A stretch of DNA of 64,000 nt from Paramylibacter kogurei. GTDB lineage: Bacteria; Pseudomonadota; Alphaproteobacteria; Rhodobacterales; Rhodobacteraceae. The position numbers and the translations under genes are program-made. Shown here piece by piece: positions 54,837 to 64,000 of the stretch (position 1 is its first letter; every line of letters begins with the position of its first letter). The notes below the pieces were generated by a model. The model made no database searches. It was given only the letters and a program-made list of their open reading frames with translations, and was not told where the DNA came from. The DNA lies in assembly GCF_002742285.1 (NCBI RefSeq), contig NZ_MDGM01000014.1, forward strand, positions 1 to 64,000, written 5' to 3'.

Positions 54837-57380
54837 ATGTCACGATACAACGCCCGTGTGACAGAGCCAAAATGGCAAGCGGAATGGGAAAAAGGTGCGG
54901 TGTTTAACGCACAGGTCGATCACAATCGCGAAAAATATTACGTGCTGGAAATGTTTCCATATCCATCTGGGCGCATTCATATGGGGCATGTGCGCAACTA
55001 TACCATGGGTGATGTTGTGGCACGCTATAAATCCGCCGTTGGTTTTAACGTGTTGCACCCGATGGGGTGGGATGCATTTGGGATGCCTGCCGAAAACGCG
55101 GCGATGGAAAAAAACATTCATCCAGGCGATTGGACATACTTAAACATTGCCGATATGCGCGATCAGCTCAAACCAATGGGGCTGTCGATTGATTGGTCAC
55201 GCGAATTGGCAACGTGCGACCCTGAATATTACGGTCAGCAACAGGCGATGTTTATCGATATGCTGGACAAGGGTTTGGTGTATCGCAAAAACGCGGTGGT
55301 CAACTGGGACCCAGTCGATATGACCGTTTTGGCCAATGAACAGGTTGAAAACGGGCGCGGGTGGCGATCAGGCGCATTGGTTGAACGCAAAGAATTAACG
55401 CAGTGGTTTTTCAAAATCTCGGATTATTCCGAAGAATTGTTAGGCGCGATTGATAATCTGAAAGATTGGCCAGAAAAAGTTCGCTTGATGCAGAAAAACT
55501 GGATCGGCAAATCAACGGGGATGCAGTTTCGGTTTAAAACCACGGGCGCACCCGCGGGGTTTGAAGAGCTGGATGTTTACACAACCCGCCCCGATACATT
55601 GTTTGGTGCATCATTCGCCGCAATTTCTGCGGATCATCCCTTGGCCAAGGCGCTTGAGGCGGATTATGAAAATATCGCCGCATTCAACGCCGAATGCCGC
55701 CAGATGGACACCACAGAAGAGGCATTAGAAACAGCCGAGAAAAAAGGTTACGATACGGGCATCACCGTAACGCATCCATTTAACCCATCATGGGAATTGC
55801 CCGTATATATCGCCAACTTTATCTTGATGGGTTATGGCACAGGTGCGATTTTCGGTTGCCCTGCACATGATCAACGTGATTTGGATTTTGCGCGTAAATA
55901 CGATTTGGTGGTAACACCTGTTGTTTGCCCGGATGACCAAGACCCCGATACATTCACCATTGGCAAGGATGCCTATTTGGGTACAGGCAAGTTGATTAAT
56001 TCGCGTTTCTTGGATGGGATGACCATCGAAGAGGCGAAAACAGAAGTGATCAATCGTATCACCGTTGCGGGCATGGGCGAGGCAACGACGCAATATCGTC
56101 TGCGTGATTGGGGCGTTTCGCGTCAACGTTACTGGGGCTGTCCGATCCCCGTGGTGCATTGTGAAAAATGTGGTGTGGTTCCAGAGAAAAAGGAAAACCT
56201 GCCGATTGAATTACCAAAAGATGTGACATTCGAAAAACCAGGCAATCCGTTGGATCGCCATGACGCATGGCGCAATTGCGAATGCCCATCCTGTGGTGGT
56301 GCGGCGCTTCGTGAAACGGATACGATGGACACATTTGTAGATAGTTCGTGGTATTATGCGCGTTTCACATCACCACGTGCGAATACACCAACCGTGGCAG
56401 AAGACGCCGCATATTGGATGAATGTTGATCAATATATCGGTGGGATTGAACACGCGATTTTGCATCTGTTGTATTCGCGTTTCTTTGCACGTGCGATGAA
56501 TATCACGGGGCATTTGCCAGACAAAGCGGTTGAACCGTTTAATGCGCTGTTTACGCAAGGCATGGTTTGCCATGAAACATATAAAAATGTGGATGGTAAG
56601 TGGCTCACACCTGATGAAATCAAACCTGTCGATGGTGGATATGTTGATGATGCGGGTCGCCCTGTCACCGTTGGCCCATCTATCAAGATGTCCAAATCCA
56701 AGAAAAACGTGGTCGATCCCGAAGACATCATTGATCAATATGGTGCCGATACCGCCCGTTGGTTTGTGATGTCAGATAGCCCACCCGAACGCGATGTAGA
56801 ATGGACAGCATCAGGCGCAGAGGCGGCATGGAAACATTTGCAACGCGTGTGGCGATTAACCGATGAAATTACCCAAATGGATGACGGCGCGGGTTCTGCG
56901 GGTGATGCACTTGCCCTGCAAAAGGCCACGCATCGCGCCATTGATGATGTGACCAACGGTGTTGAAGGTTTTGCATTCAACAAATCCGTTGCTGCACTTT
57001 ATCAATTCACCAATGTGGTTGCGAAATCCAAGGCGGATAAGGCAACGAAAACCGCATCGATGTTGACCATGGCGCAATTGATGCAACCTATGACACCCCA
57101 CTTGGCCGAGGAAATCTGGGCCACTTTGGGTGGTGCTGGTTTGGTGACACAGGCATCATGGCCTGCGGTTGATCCCGAAATGTTGGTTGACGATACTGTC
57201 ACCATGCCAATTCAGGTTAACGGCAAGCGACGCGCGGAAATTGTCGTATCCGCAACCGCGAGCAAAGAAGAGATTGAAAAATTAGCGCTGGCAAGTGATG
57301 CTGTGGTCAAAGCTTTGGACGGGGCAACCCCGAAAAAGATGATCGTGGTTCCAGGGCGCATTATCAATGTCGTTATTTAA
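54837..57380 (+). CDS. leuS: Leucyl-tRNA synthetase
   Basis: An 847-residue class Ia aminoacyl-tRNA synthetase. The HIGH motif appears as HMGH in [16 protein letters not shown] (near 44-52), and KMSKS as IKMSKSKKN (near 616). The CP1 editing domain lies about 220-420 (TTRPDTLFG). AAAGGA lies 6 bases before ATG 54837, whereas it directly abuts the ATG at 54831, so 54837 is preferred. The lptE start lies 14 bases before its stop, in a conserved leuS-lptE-holA cluster. Confidence 0.97.
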   Translation: MSRYNARVTEPKWQAEWEKGAVFNAQVDHNREKYYVLEMFPYPSGRIHMGHVRNYTMGDVVARYKSAVGFNVLHPMGWDAFGMPAENAAMEKNIHPGDWTYLNIADMRDQLKPMGLSIDWSRELATCDPEYYGQQQAMFIDMLDKGLVYRKNAVVNWDPVDMTVLANEQVENGRGWRSGALVERKELTQWFFKISDYSEELLGAIDNLKDWPEKVRLMQKNWIGKSTGMQFRFKTTGAPAGFEELDVYTTRPDTLFGASFAAISADHPLAKALEADYENIAAFNAECRQMDTTEEALETAEKKGYDTGITVTHPFNPSWELPVYIANFILMGYGTGAIFGCPAHDQRDLDFARKYDLVVTPVVCPDDQDPDTFTIGKDAYLGTGKLINSRFLDGMTIEEAKTEVINRITVAGMGEATTQYRLRDWGVSRQRYWGCPIPVVHCEKCGVVPEKKENLPIELPKDVTFEKPGNPLDRHDAWRNCECPSCGGAALRETDTMDTFVDSSWYYARFTSPRANTPTVAEDAAYWMNVDQYIGGIEHAILHLLYSRFFARAMNITGHLPDKAVEPFNALFTQGMVCHETYKNVDGKWLTPDEIKPVDGGYVDDAGRPVTVGPSIKMSKSKKNVVDPEDIIDQYGADTARWFVMSDSPPERDVEWTASGAEAAWKHLQRVWRLTDEITQMDDGAGSAGDALALQKATHRAIDDVTNGVEGFAFNKSVAALYQFTNVVAKSKADKATKTASMLTMAQLMQPMTPHLAEEIWATLGGAGLVTQASWPAVDPEMLVDDTVTMPIQVNGKRRAEIVVSATASKEEIEKLALASDAVVKALDGATPKKMIVVPGRIINVVI

Positions 57381-57864
57381 TCGCAGAACAGTGTTAATGG
57401 GTGGCGGTCTTGCCACCCTTTCGGCCTGTGGGTTTGAACCTGTTTATGGCACGGGCAAAGCATCCAGCGCCATCATCGGTAAAATCGAAATTCAGGAACA
57501 AAACGGTCGCTCTGCGTTTGAGTTGCGCGATCGATTGCAAAATCGGCTGGGTGTTGCAGATGCAAATGCACCGTATTTCTTGATCTATCAACTGACCGTC
57601 GAAGAAGACGATCTGGTCGTCACATCAGAGGCGGAAATCACCCGATACAATCTGGCGGCAACCGCAGAATACAAAGTGTTCGAACGCGGGAGCAACAAGG
57701 TCGTGTTTTCCGATGTAGTGACAACAACCACGTCATATTCTGCAACATCTGAAACTTACCCCACGCGTGTGGCAGAACGCGGTGCGAATGTGCGTCTATC
57801 ACATTCCATTGCGGATCAAATGTTCACACGCCTTTCCATCACCGCAAAGGATTGGTTGGCATGA
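57367..57864 (+). CDS. lptE: LPS-assembly lipoprotein LptE
   Basis: A 165-residue outer-membrane lipoprotein that plugs the LptD barrel in LPS export. The signal ends in LATLSACG (Cys21), followed by GFEPVYG, the most conserved segment. The remaining beta-alpha fold contains [24 protein letters not shown]. The ORF overlaps the leuS end by 14 bases and the holA start by 4 (ATGA). Confidence 0.92.
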   Translation: MSLFNRRTVLMGGGLATLSACGFEPVYGTGKASSAIIGKIEIQEQNGRSAFELRDRLQNRLGVADANAPYFLIYQLTVEEDDLVVTSEAEITRYNLAATAEYKVFERGSNKVVFSDVVTTTTSYSATSETYPTRVAERGANVRLSHSIADQMFTRLSITAKDWLA

Positions 57865-58889
57865 AATTGGCAGGGCCGCGTGCGGCGGCGTATTTTGCCA
57901 AACCTGACCCAAACCATTCTGGCCTGTTGATTTATGGCGCAGATACGATGCGCGTCGCCCTGCGCCGCCAAGAAGTTGTCAAAGCAATCGTTGGCGACAA
58001 AGGCGAAGAAGAAATGCGGTTCACACGGATTGCCGCCGCTGATCTACGCAAAGAACCCGCATTGGTTTTGGATGGTTTAAAATCCCAAGGATTTTTCCCA
58101 GGCCCACGTGCGGTGCTGGTCGAGGATGCGGGCGATGGTTTGGCGCCCACGTTGGAAACCGCATTGTCAGAATGGCAAATGGGTGATGCCATGTTGATCG
58201 TCACGGCAGGGCAGCTTAATGCGCGATCGAAGTTGCGCAAAGTATTTGAATCAACGCAAACCACCGTTGCCATTGGCATTTACAACGACCCGCCCAGCAA
58301 AGAAGAAATTAACGCCACATTACAAAAGGCGGGCCTGACAAACATCGCAGGCGAAGCGATGACCGATTTGCAAAATTTGGGGCGTGAATTGGATCCGGGC
58401 GATTTTGCGCAAACCATGGAAAAACTGTCACTGTATAAATTTGGTGATGACACACCCGTTTCCAGCGCGGATGTTGAAACCTGTGCGCCTGCAACGTCTG
58501 ATGCTGGAATTGATGATGCGATCCATATCGTGGCCGAGGCAAAATCAAGCGAGGTTGGCCCAATCCTGAAACGTTTGTTTGGCCAAGGCATAAATCCCAC
58601 CACATTATGCATTAGCGCCACGCGCCATTTTCGCATATTACACGCCGCAGCCAGCCATGCAGATGGCCCAGATGTTGCATTGTCACGCGCTCGCCCCCCC
58701 GTTTTTGGTGCACGCAAGGATCGTATGGTTCGCCAAGCCCGCAATTGGGGCAGCCCCAAGTTGGAAAAGGCACTGGAAGTGTTGATGGAAACAGATTTAT
58801 CCTTGCGTTCATCACGCCCATTGCCCGATGCTGCACTTGTGGAACGCGCATTTATCCGGCTGGCCATGATGGCACGTGGACGAAATTAG
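57861..58889 (+). CDS. holA: DNA polymerase III subunit delta
   Basis: A 342-residue clamp-loader subunit that opens the beta clamp. YGADTMRVALRRQEV near the N-terminus and the C-terminal helical collar (ILKRLFGQGINPTTLCISATRHFRILHAA...) fit HolA of alphaproteobacteria. The ATG overlaps the lptE stop as ATGA; an upstream start at 57852 is less likely. Residues about 92-95 contain no Walker A motif, as expected for delta. Confidence 0.92.
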   Translation: MKLAGPRAAAYFAKPDPNHSGLLIYGADTMRVALRRQEVVKAIVGDKGEEEMRFTRIAAADLRKEPALVLDGLKSQGFFPGPRAVLVEDAGDGLAPTLETALSEWQMGDAMLIVTAGQLNARSKLRKVFESTQTTVAIGIYNDPPSKEEINATLQKAGLTNIAGEAMTDLQNLGRELDPGDFAQTMEKLSLYKFGDDTPVSSADVETCAPATSDAGIDDAIHIVAEAKSSEVGPILKRLFGQGINPTTLCISATRHFRILHAAASHADGPDVALSRARPPVFGARKDRMVRQARNWGSPKLEKALEVLMETDLSLRSSRPLPDAALVERAFIRLAMMARGRN

Positions 58890-58899
58890 GGAAAAGAAT

Positions 58900-59499
58900 A
58901 TGTATCAATTAATCGGCACACCAACCAATCGGACATTTCGTGTTATGTGGGCGATGGCGGAAATGGAATTGGAATACACACAAATTCAGGCCAGTCCCGG
59001 AAGCGATGAAGCACGCGAATTTAACCCATCTGGCAAGGTCCCCGCGTTGGTATCGGAGGGAAAAACCATCATCGACAGCGTGGCGATCATGCAATATTTG
59101 GCCGACAAACATGACAAGATTACTTTTCCTGCGGGCACAATTGAACGCGCACAACAAGACAGTTTTACGCAATTGATCAATGATGATTTGGATGCATTGC
59201 TGTGGTGTGCGGCACGTCATTCTTTTATCTTGCCCCAAGACAAGCGCGTGCCAGAGGTGAAGGAAACCATCAAATGGGAATTCACACGTAACCTTGGTAT
59301 TTTGGAAAAACGTATGGGTGATGGGCCTTATTTGATGGGTGAAAAATTCACCATCCCCGACATCGTGTTAACGCATTGTTTGGGCTGGGCCAAAATCGCA
59401 AAGTTTGATTTACCAGCAGAGGGTCCGATCAAGGATTACATCCGCCGTACCATCGCACGCCCAGCATATCAAATCGCAAACGGTTTACGCGCGGGATAA
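58900..59499 (+). CDS. Glutathione S-transferase family protein (second copy)
   Basis: A 199-residue GST. The N-terminal domain has MYQLIGTPTNRTFRVMWAMAEMELEY, with FNPSGKVPALVSEGKTIIDSVAIMQYLADKH (glutathione site: cis-Pro and the Asp-Ser pair). The helical domain includes NDDLDALLWCAARHSFI and GPYLMGEKFTIPDIVLTHCLGW. Substrate unknown. ATG 58900 is chosen because GST homology starts there. It shares little with the GST at 10350-11018. It overlaps the converging flavoprotein gene by 15 bases. Confidence 0.88.
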   Translation: MYQLIGTPTNRTFRVMWAMAEMELEYTQIQASPGSDEAREFNPSGKVPALVSEGKTIIDSVAIMQYLADKHDKITFPAGTIERAQQDSFTQLINDDLDALLWCAARHSFILPQDKRVPEVKETIKWEFTRNLGILEKRMGDGPYLMGEKFTIPDIVLTHCLGWAKIAKFDLPAEGPIKDYIRRTIARPAYQIANGLRAG

Positions 59500-60660
59500 A
59501 TATCCAACGGCGCCTTTCCCAGCGACATAACCCGTTGCCAAACAGGCGGTGATTAAATAGCCCCCTGTCGGCGCTTCCCAATCCAGCATTTCCCCTGCGC
59601 AAAATACACCTTGCTTTTTTTGCAGCATTAAATCGTTTGCCAACGCGGATTTCGCCACGCCACCAGCGGATGAAATTGCTTCATCCATCGGGCGCGGCCC
59701 ATTGTGTGTGATAGGCAAAGCCTTGGCCAAGGATGCAATTTGATCGCGTGGCGCACCCTTTGCAAATTCATTAAAGAGTGCCGATTTGGCGGGGGAGAGT
59801 GACCACGCTTTGCGAAGCAATGAGCTGCGTGATGCTTTGCTGGGTTGCTTTTGCAAACGTGCTTGCAGCGTTTCGATGGATACATCAGGGCAAAAATCTA
59901 GCAACAATTCACCCCCATCACGCATGGCGCGTGACACGGCGTAAATTCCGCCACCCTCCAATCCTGTGCGTGAAATGACGATTTCACCCAAAACCGATTG
60001 ATCACCAACACTAAGGCGCAACGGTTTTATCGGCTGGCCAAAATGGGGTTCCATATGTTTTGACCAATTCACAACAAACCCCATATTCGCAGGTAAAAAC
60101 GGCGCGATTTCAATGCCAGCACTATCAAAAATTTCTGCCCATTGCCCTGTCGAACCAAGACGTGCCCAACTGGCACCGCCAAGGGCAAATACGGTTGCGC
60201 GGGGTGAGATATGCTCTGTGCCAACTGGGGTGTTGAATTGCAATTGATCGCCATTCCATCCCGTCCATGTCCAGTTGGTTTGAAATGTCACATCTTTGGC
60301 TGCAAGTCGTGCAAGCCATGCGCGCAACATTGGCGACGCTTTCATCGCCTTTGGAAATACGCGCCCTGATGATCCCGTGAAAACTTCTGCACCAAGTGCG
60401 TTGGAAAATTTGATAACATTGTTTAGATCAAAGTCCGTAATGATCGGGCGTAGCCAATCGGCATCCGCGCCGTATGCGGAGATGAATTTTTCAAACGGTT
60501 CATTCATCGTCAGGTTTAAACCTGATTTACCCGCCATTAAAAATTTACGGCCAAAGGTTGGTTTGGCATCTGCAACCAAAACCGAAAAGCCAGCATCGGC
60601 AATCGTTTCCGCCGCCATCAAACCAGCGGGGCCCGCACCGATGATCACGGCATCTGTCAT
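59485..60660 (-). CDS. BaiN/HI0933-family NAD(P)/FAD-dependent oxidoreductase
   Basis: A 391-residue flavoprotein. VIIGAGPAGLMAAETIADAGFSV (FAD Rossmann motif near residue 5), GRKFLMAGKSGLNLTMNEP (family-specific), VFALGGASWARLGSTG, and the C-terminal GVFCAGEMLDWEAPTGGYLITACLATGY. These match the HI0933/YhiN group (annotated as TIGR03862-type flavoproteins), whose cellular role is unclear. It overlaps the MscS gene stop as ATGA and the two are probably co-transcribed. Confidence 0.9.
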   Translation of the reverse strand: MTDAVIIGAGPAGLMAAETIADAGFSVLVADAKPTFGRKFLMAGKSGLNLTMNEPFEKFISAYGADADWLRPIITDFDLNNVIKFSNALGAEVFTGSSGRVFPKAMKASPMLRAWLARLAAKDVTFQTNWTWTGWNGDQLQFNTPVGTEHISPRATVFALGGASWARLGSTGQWAEIFDSAGIEIAPFLPANMGFVVNWSKHMEPHFGQPIKPLRLSVGDQSVLGEIVISRTGLEGGGIYAVSRAMRDGGELLLDFCPDVSIETLQARLQKQPSKASRSSLLRKAWSLSPAKSALFNEFAKGAPRDQIASLAKALPITHNGPRPMDEAISSAGGVAKSALANDLMLQKKQGVFCAGEMLDWEAPTGGYLITACLATGYVAGKGAVGYLSRA

Positions 60661-61961
60661 GTCTTTGGTAATGAGCCTTTGATTTCAACAACGCGATGTG
60701 GGTACGGGATTTCAATTCCGTTATCTTTCAACGCGTTCCAGATCAAAAACAGTACGTCCGATGTATATTTGTTTTTGCCATCATCAATGCCTTCAACCCA
60801 AAATTCGACGCAAAAATCAATGCCGCTGTCACCAAATCCGCGCAGCTCGCAATCTGGTTTTTCTGGGCTGTCCAAGACATCGGGGTGGGTTGCAACTGCG
60901 GCCTCTACAATGGCAGGAACCTTGTTGATGTCTGTGTCGTAAGACACTGAAAAATCAGCCTCATATCTGTTTCCAGATCCCGCATCGGACCAGTTGGTGA
61001 TGCGCGTGGTGATGAAATCCTCGTTAGGGACAACAATCCATTTCCCGTCATAGGTTTCAAGGATCGTTGCACGCGATAACATTTTTACAATTGTGCCGCT
61101 TTCGCCACCATCCAGTTCGACAAAATCACCAACGGTTGCTTGCCCTTCCAGCAACAAAATAATGCCTGAAATAAAATTCGATGCGATCTTTTGCAAACCA
61201 AAGCCAAGCCCGACACCAATCGCGCCACCAAATACCGCAAGTGCGGAAAGGTTGATGCCCATAATGCTCATCAGCAAGAGGAAACACGCACCAAAAATTG
61301 AAAGCTCTACAGCCTTGGTCGCCAATTCACGCGTGGGGACGCGCATGTCGTCTTGGGCGCGGATATATTGTGCTGATTGATCGTTCGACCAGCGCCCCAG
61401 CCAAAACAGGATTGAACCCGCAATCACTCCGCGCAAAATCGCTAGCAAGGAAAAGTTGATATTCCCGATAGCTACATTTGTATCACCCAAGAATGACATC
61501 AATGTTGGCAACAGGCCAAGCGCATAAATCGCGGCCAATGGGATGAAAATATATTTGCCTAACAGTTTGAGAAACGGCGAATAAATAACGCTATTTATCA
61601 AACGTTTAACGGCTAGAAATATGAAAATCCGTTTGCCAAATGCGATCACATCGCCCGACCCAAATGCGGCGCGGGTTGCCTGTTCACCGATGGCGGTAAA
61701 TCCATAGGCCAGCAAGGGTAACAACAGGGGTAAAAACAACAGCGCCATGTTCATCGCACTTGCGAAAATCGGCCGCGTTTCATCGCTGGGCGTTAATAGG
61801 GCGCGCAGGGTTTTGCCAAGTTTGCGATTGATCAAAACGGCCAGCAAATAAGCCAGAACCAACACCGCAAATTGCGACCAAGCGGCAGGGCTGGTTATCC
61901 AGTTCAAAGCCAAGTCGTGGCCAATGTTCCAATATTCCAATGCTTTGGCTTGGATGTCCAT
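60657..61961 (-). CDS. MscS-family mechanosensitive ion channel (second copy)
   Basis: A 434-residue channel protein. About five membrane segments precede the pore helix region LAVFGGAIGVGLGFGLQKIASNFISGIILLLEGQATVGDFVELDGGESG (near residues 235-285), then WIVVPNEDFITTRITNWSD and the cytoplasmic domain ending EIPYPHRVVEIKGSLPKT. The C-terminal half closely follows that of the channel at 17849-19213, but the N-terminal membrane part differs, so the two probably respond to different tension or sit in different complexes. Confidence 0.92.
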   Translation of the reverse strand: MDIQAKALEYWNIGHDLALNWITSPAAWSQFAVLVLAYLLAVLINRKLGKTLRALLTPSDETRPIFASAMNMALLFLPLLLPLLAYGFTAIGEQATRAAFGSGDVIAFGKRIFIFLAVKRLINSVIYSPFLKLLGKYIFIPLAAIYALGLLPTLMSFLGDTNVAIGNINFSLLAILRGVIAGSILFWLGRWSNDQSAQYIRAQDDMRVPTRELATKAVELSIFGACFLLLMSIMGINLSALAVFGGAIGVGLGFGLQKIASNFISGIILLLEGQATVGDFVELDGGESGTIVKMLSRATILETYDGKWIVVPNEDFITTRITNWSDAGSGNRYEADFSVSYDTDINKVPAIVEAAVATHPDVLDSPEKPDCELRGFGDSGIDFCVEFWVEGIDDGKNKYTSDVLFLIWNALKDNGIEIPYPHRVVEIKGSLPKT

Positions 61962-62002
61962 AATGCTCTCTTGTTTTTGCTGGGTTATAGCGTTTGTGGG
62001 TT

Positions 62003-62764
62003 TTAAATCAATCCGATGCTTTTGCGAACACTGTCTTCGCGCAGGCTTATGGTTTTACCCAAATAATGATCCGCGCTTGTGGTTGCCATCCATGCCAATG
62101 CACGCGCTGGCCAGTCAACGGGGATGTGATTTTCCCACGGGATTTGTGAAACAGGGTTCACGCCGCTGTCGCGAATTGCGACCTGCATATCGGTGGCGAC
62201 GGTGCCTGGTGACAAGACCAGGGCGCGGATGCCGTTATGGGATTCTTCTGCATGTAAACAATGGTTTAGATGATGCACCGCAGCCTTTGATGTGCAATAG
62301 GCCGACCACCCTTCGAGCGCGGATGTTGCCGCGCCTGAACCGATGGTGATTATGGTTCCACCACCGTTTTTGCGCATCAATGGCAATGCTGCACGTATGC
62401 CATAAAACACGCCTTTGATGTTGATATCAATCACTTGATCCCAAGCATCTGGATTGGCATTTTCCAAGCGTTCCACAGGTTCAAGAACCCCTGCGTTATT
62501 GATTAAAACATCAGGAATTCCATAACTTGCAACGCAATGCTCCACCAATGAAACAACCGAATTATAGTTGGAAACATCACATGAAAATGCGCTGGCGTTG
62601 CCGCCCGATTTGGTGATTTCGGCGGCGACATTTTCGATGTCTTTGGTGCTGCGTGCGGACAGAACAACATTCGCACCACGCTTGGCAAATTCGCGTGCAG
62701 TGGCCGCGCCAATTCCACGTGATGCGCCGGTTACAATTACGGTTTTGCCTGAAAAATCTGTCAT
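62003..62764 (-). CDS. Short-chain dehydrogenase/reductase
   Basis: A 253-residue classical SDR. The cofactor motif VTGASRGIGAATAREFA is near residue 11, NNAGVLEP near 89, the catalytic Ser in GSGAATSALEG and Tyr-x3-Lys in YCTSKAA near 157-161. Substrate unknown. Upstream (higher coordinates) lies the second five-unit phased array. Confidence 0.93.
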   Translation of the reverse strand: MTDFSGKTVIVTGASRGIGAATAREFAKRGANVVLSARSTKDIENVAAEITKSGGNASAFSCDVSNYNSVVSLVEHCVASYGIPDVLINNAGVLEPVERLENANPDAWDQVIDINIKGVFYGIRAALPLMRKNGGGTIITIGSGAATSALEGWSAYCTSKAAVHHLNHCLHAEESHNGIRALVLSPGTVATDMQVAIRDSGVNPVSQIPWENHIPVDWPARALAWMATTSADHYLGKTISLREDSVRKSIGLI

Positions 62765-62848
62765 GGTTTTGTGGCCAATCTGTTTGAGAAAGTCGGATTA
62801 GATTGTGGAGCGTTGTATCATGTGTTGCAAGGAATTTCGCCAATAAAC

Positions 62849-62904
62849 GCGGTATGACATGTGTCAGACATCCGTGGGACACGCGTCGGACATCTGTCGG
62901 ACAC
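62849..62904 (+). repeat. Array B: five GACA units at exact 11-bp spacing
   Basis: GACA occurs at 62856, 62867, 62878, 62889 and 62900, exactly 11 bp apart; the units read TATGACA, TCAGACA, TGGGACA, TCGGACA and TCGGACA. The array lies between the SDR start and the DUF2125 gene, ending 65 bp before the latter's ATG. It is related to array A at 4687-4742. Confidence 0.75.
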
Positions 62905-62968
62905 TTGTTTTCGCGGTTGTCCCTTGCCCAGCGCTGATTTAGTCTGTGGCAAATTTCAGGAGAACCCC

Positions 62969-64000
62969 ATGTTTCAACCCCGTATTATTTTCGCCAGTAC
63001 ATTTGCCCTGACCAGTGCAATGGGTGCTATGGCAATGAGTGAAGAGCAAGCCACAAAAATTCTAGAAGAATATTTTGATATTTTTAAATCAACGCCACTG
63101 GTGTTGAGTGTCGGAAATAAAGATGACGCAAGCGGGCATAGCCAATGGGACAATATTGTTCTGAAAACCGAAGACGGCGACGGGGAAATTACCATCCCGT
63201 GGATGCGCGTTGAAAAAAAATTGCTGGGTGGGCATGTGTTGACCATCGCCCCCGAAATGACCATGGCATTTGATGTTTCCACATTTCCTGACGCGGATAA
63301 ATTTCCCAAAATGGAATTGGTAATGACCCATGAGGGGCTTCAAACCCAAGTGAAAGGGAACGAAGGCGCGCGCAGCTTTGAATCCTCTTTTGAAAATATC
63401 GCAATCAAAAGTGTGGGCGATAGTGGGTTCAACATGGATATGGTGATGCGCAATGGTACAAGCACAACCAATTTGATTGCTGGGGATGCACCGCGCAGCA
63501 ATGGCGATTTTAGCTTTGGTGAAATCGATATCACATATGGGTTCAAAATCGAGGATCAAACAACGCAAGCGTCAAGCAACACCAAAAATGTTTCAGGCGA
63601 TTTTGATATACCTGTTTTTGGTGATTTCACTGGTGAAAACCCGCTTGCAGGATTTGATGCGAGTGAAACATTTTCGCTTACATACAAAACCGATGCGATC
63701 GTTTCATCATCAAGTGCAACGTCACCCATGGGCCCAGTGAACGTAGAGGTGCGTGCAGACAATTCAAATACCGCATTTACCCTGTCCGATCACATTGCAA
63801 ATATGACCAGCGATGGGACGAATATTTCATATAAATTTGACGGAATGTCATTGGGTATGCCCCCCATGGACGCAGTGATCGGCGATATGGTTTCTGTGAT
63901 ACAAATCCCCATTGAAAATCTGGATGGTGCAAAGCCCGCAAAATTGAAACTGGCGCTTAATCAATTGACGCTTTCGGATAATGTGTGGGGCATGTTTGAC
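62969..64000 (+). CDS. DUF2125-like exported protein, C-terminus outside the window
   Basis: 344 codons are visible, open to the window end. A signal peptide (MFQPRIIFASTFALTSAMGAMA, cleavage near residue 22) precedes a repetitive beta-rich domain (VLKTEDGDGEITIPWMRVEKKLLGGHVLTIAPEM, and LELVMTHEGLQTQVKG-like stretches) that fits the DUF2125 family common in Rhodobacterales; such proteins are periplasmic or membrane-anchored and resemble long beta proteins such as AsmA-like folds (inference). TTTCAGGAGAAC lies 5 bases before the ATG. The phased array B is just upstream. Confidence 0.75.
   Translation, partial: MFQPRIIFASTFALTSAMGAMAMSEEQATKILEEYFDIFKSTPLVLSVGNKDDASGHSQWDNIVLKTEDGDGEITIPWMRVEKKLLGGHVLTIAPEMTMAFDVSTFPDADKFPKMELVMTHEGLQTQVKGNEGARSFESSFENIAIKSVGDSGFNMDMVMRNGTSTTNLIAGDAPRSNGDFSFGEIDITYGFKIEDQTTQASSNTKNVSGDFDIPVFGDFTGENPLAGFDASETFSLTYKTDAIVSSSSATSPMGPVNVEVRADNSNTAFTLSDHIANMTSDGTNISYKFDGMSLGMPPMDAVIGDMVSVIQIPIENLDGAKPAKLKLALNQLTLSDNVWGMFD

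Noticed and set aside
62849..62904. Reading the array as PpsR/CrtJ boxes (TGT-N12-ACA)
   Set aside because: The distances between TGT and ACA here are 3 or 14 bases, never 12, and no photosynthesis genes are present.

Overview
The window looks like chromosomal DNA of a marine alphaproteobacterium of the Rhodobacterales (roseobacter-like) with moderate GC, judged by eye at about 48-50%. This rests on the gene set: a CenR-like OmpR regulator next to xth and ribA, DUF2794, DUF3576 and DUF2125 family proteins, a fused indolepyruvate oxidoreductase, an IalB protein, HspQ and the leuC/leuD/leuB block. No replication origin, CRISPR array or rRNA gene was seen. Coding density is high and no gene-free stretch exceeds 300 bases.

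Layout. 1-1067 is the edge of a mobile region: a tRNA-Leu(CAG) with an integrase gene at its 3' side, and that integrase is cut off after 240 codons by the end of an IS3-like element that runs out of the window. From 1206 the core chromosome begins: an NDUFA9-like epimerase, uppP, gltD and gltB (ammonium assimilation), mtgA, a GST, queG, an SDR, two L,D-transpeptidases, a CAP lipoprotein, rlmN, an IalB protein, an asparaginase and an MscS channel. 19200-29200 carries branched-chain and aspartate-family metabolism: leuC, a zinc-ribbon protein, leuD, a membrane protein, leuB, indolepyruvate oxidoreductase and asd. 29200-38200 holds a DUF4139 protein, a c556-type cytochrome, carbonic anhydrase, leucyl aminopeptidase with an NlpC/P60 hydrolase, hspQ, an AEC transporter, a lytic transglycosylase and lolA. 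38200-50300 holds ftsK, an aminotransferase, an amidase, a UbiH-type hydroxylase, a thioredoxin/Lon-N/Trm112 operon, xth, a response regulator, ribA and a third L,D-transpeptidase. 50200-64000 holds yggS, a TPR-sulfotransferase, a porin, DUF3576, leuS-lptE-holA, a GST, a flavoprotein, a second MscS channel, an SDR and the start of a DUF2125 protein.

Much of the window is housekeeping: envelope building (uppP, mtgA, three YkuD proteins, lolA, lptE, porin, lytic transglycosylase), amino-acid supply and replication or segregation (holA, ftsK). The unexplained structure lies between genes: two related arrays of five 11-bp-phased GACA units, a possible leaderless leader peptide with hairpins before leuC, an exact 21-bp repeat behind two minus-strand stop codons, a perfect 20-bp palindrome behind xth, and a yggS gene with no canonical start codon. 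Starts were chosen from Shine-Dalgarno spacing, signal peptides and family lengths. All family assignments come from reading the sequence; no database was searched.
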